Assembly (NCBI GenBank): GCA_945937975.1
Contig: CAMEUD010000014.1
Location: forward strand, 1 to 17,432
Length of the DNA: 17,432 nt
Direction: 5' to 3'
Source of the DNA: an uncultured Clostridia bacterium
Lineage (GTDB): Bacteria; Bacillota; Clostridia; Christensenellales; UBA1242
Below the pieces are notes generated by a model, which saw nothing but the letters and a program-made list of their open reading frames with translations, was not told the DNA's origin and ran no database searches. The position numbers and the translations under genes were made by a program. Shown piece by piece: positions 16,304 to 17,432 of this stretch (the stretch's first letter is position 1; each line of letters begins with the position of its first letter).

Positions 16304-17432
16304 AAATAAATAATATAAAAATGCCAATAGAAAGTTCAATTAATGATTTAAAAAATAAATTAGAAAAATTATTAAAAAATGAAATAAAAGAAATAAAAAT
16401 ATTAAAAAAATCTATTGATGCAAGAAATAAAAACAATATTTTTTATGTTTATTCTGTTGGTGTTAATCTAAAAAATAAAGATAAAGAAAAATCACTTAAC
16501 TATGAAAAAATTGATTATAAAATCAATGGAATACAATTTGAAAAATTAAATCAAAAAACAAAACCAGTGGTGGTTGGATTTGGACCAAGTGGAATGTTTT
16601 TTGCTTTATGTCTTGCAAAAATGGGTCAAAAACCATTAGTCATTGAACAAGGAGAAGATGTTGATGCAAGACAAAAAAGTGTTCAAGAATTTTGGAGAAA
16701 TGGAAAGCTAAACAAGTTTTCAAATGTTCAATTTGGCGAAGGTGGTGCTGGAACTTTTAGTGATGGAAAACTGAATACAAATGTTAATAATGAGTTTTGC
16801 AAAATGGCAATAGAAGAATTATATTTGCATAATGCTCCTGAAGAAATTCTGTATGAAGGAAAGCCACACATTGGAACAGACAAGTTGAGAGAAGTTGTAA
16901 AAAACATAAGGCAAGAAATAATTAATCTTGGTGGAACAGTGTTGTTTAATACCAAACTTATAAACCTTGGACTTGAAAACAATGAAATAAAATATATTGA
17001 AACTCAAAATGTTTTAACAAATAAAGTTGAAAAATTTGAAACAGATTTGCTTGCTTTGTGTGTTGGACATAGTGCAAGAGATACATTTAAAGTTTTGAAT
17101 AGTCATAATTTTAATATGGCACAAAAACCTTTTGCAATGGGTGTTAGAATTGAGCAAAAAGCAGAAAATGTCAATGTTATGCAATATGGTGAAAATTATA
17201 ATAAAAATTTACCAAATGCCGACTATAAACTTGTTAGTCATTTAAGTAATGGTAGAGCGATGTTTACATTTTGTATGTGTCCTGGTGGATATGTTGTTGC
17301 ATCATCAAGTGGCGAATGTGAAATTGTTACAAACGGAATGAGTAATTTTGCAAGAGATAACAAATATTCAAATTCAGCTTTGCTTGTCAATGTTAATCCA
17401 AGTGATTTAAAATCAAATGATGTTTTGGCTGG
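16297..17432 (+). CDS. COG2509-type FAD-dependent dehydrogenase, 3' end beyond the window
   Basis: The frame is open from ATG 16297 to the window end: 378 full codons with no stop. It matches the COG2509 family of uncharacterised FAD-dependent dehydrogenases. Residues 1-85 form the small N-terminal ferredoxin-like domain typical of the family (MLKINNIKMPI, then SIDARNKNNIFYVYSVGV). The FAD Rossmann motif VVVGFGPSGM is at 91-100, the hallmark FGEGGAGTFSDGKLNT at 146-161, GKPHIGTDKLR at 188-198, CVGHSARDTF at 255-264, PFAMGVRIE at 278-286 and FCMCPGGYVVASSSG at 325-339. The missing part should be the last 100-150 residues, judging from family length. The start overlaps the stop of the upstream flavoprotein gene, so the two are probably one transcript. 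It has no signal peptide and is cytoplasmic by inference. The substrate is unknown. Confidence 0.88.
   Translation, partial: MLKINNIKMPIESSINDLKNKLEKLLKNEIKEIKILKKSIDARNKNNIFYVYSVGVNLKNKDKEKSLNYEKIDYKINGIQFEKLNQKTKPVVVGFGPSGMFFALCLAKMGQKPLVIEQGEDVDARQKSVQEFWRNGKLNKFSNVQFGEGGAGTFSDGKLNTNVNNEFCKMAIEELYLHNAPEEILYEGKPHIGTDKLREVVKNIRQEIINLGGTVLFNTKLINLGLENNEIKYIETQNVLTNKVEKFETDLLALCVGHSARDTFKVLNSHNFNMAQKPFAMGVRIEQKAENVNVMQYGENYNKNLPNADYKLVSHLSNGRAMFTFCMCPGGYVVASSSGECEIVTNGMSNFARDNKYSNSALLVNVNPSDLKSNDVLA

Noticed and set aside
16728..17007. Two overlapping minus-strand open frames of 62 and 84 codons
   Set aside because: Both are antisense to the strongly conserved FAD dehydrogenase motifs on the plus strand, which are clearly the real coding signal.

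Overview
The window is AT-rich throughout. All three reading frames use TGG for tryptophan and TAA as the visible stop. The gene pair at the right end looks like flavoproteins of low-GC Gram-positive bacteria. The best guess is an uncultured low-GC Firmicute (Bacillota, Clostridia- or Bacilli-like, possibly gut-associated). It is not a Mycoplasma-type organism that reads TGA as Trp. The taxonomic guess is inference from composition and protein style.

Bases 1-178 hold the possible tail of an upstream frame (ending at 50) and then a stretch that is open in the frame of the giant gene from base 38 onward. Bases 179-15130 are one giant gene of at least 4983 codons, roughly 550 kDa. It encodes a modular, almost entirely beta-sandwich surface protein. 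In order it has InlB/Listeria-Bacteroides-type repeats, an Ig-like domain, a YDG domain, a divergent region, one more InlB repeat, a second Ig-like domain, and a 2330-residue MBG/YDG array. A second InlB-type array of about 16 units follows, then one GLUG-like block, one transmembrane helix and a 51-residue basic/polar cytoplasmic tail. There is no LPXTG motif, and no signal peptide in the part that can be read. The true 5' end is therefore probably missing, frameshifted or rearranged.

The MBG/YDG array is ordered. Three module types (A, B, C, each about 85-95 residues) form a higher-order unit A-B-C-B-C of 434-482 residues. Four consecutive copies are present, flanked by a partial A-B-C and a terminal A-B-A.

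Bases 15131-15196 are a compact intergenic region. It holds a strong intrinsic terminator for the giant gene and, overlapping it, a good promoter whose predicted start point is the A of the next ATG. The mRNA of the next gene is therefore a candidate leaderless transcript.

Bases 15197-17432 carry two flavoprotein genes that overlap by 7 bases and are probably co-transcribed. The first is a HI0933/YhiN/BaiN-like FAD protein (complete, 368 aa). The second is a COG2509-type FAD-dependent dehydrogenase cut by the window end. Both are likely cytoplasmic housekeeping-type redox proteins with no obvious functional link to the surface protein. No RNA genes, CRISPR arrays, transposases or attachment sites were seen.
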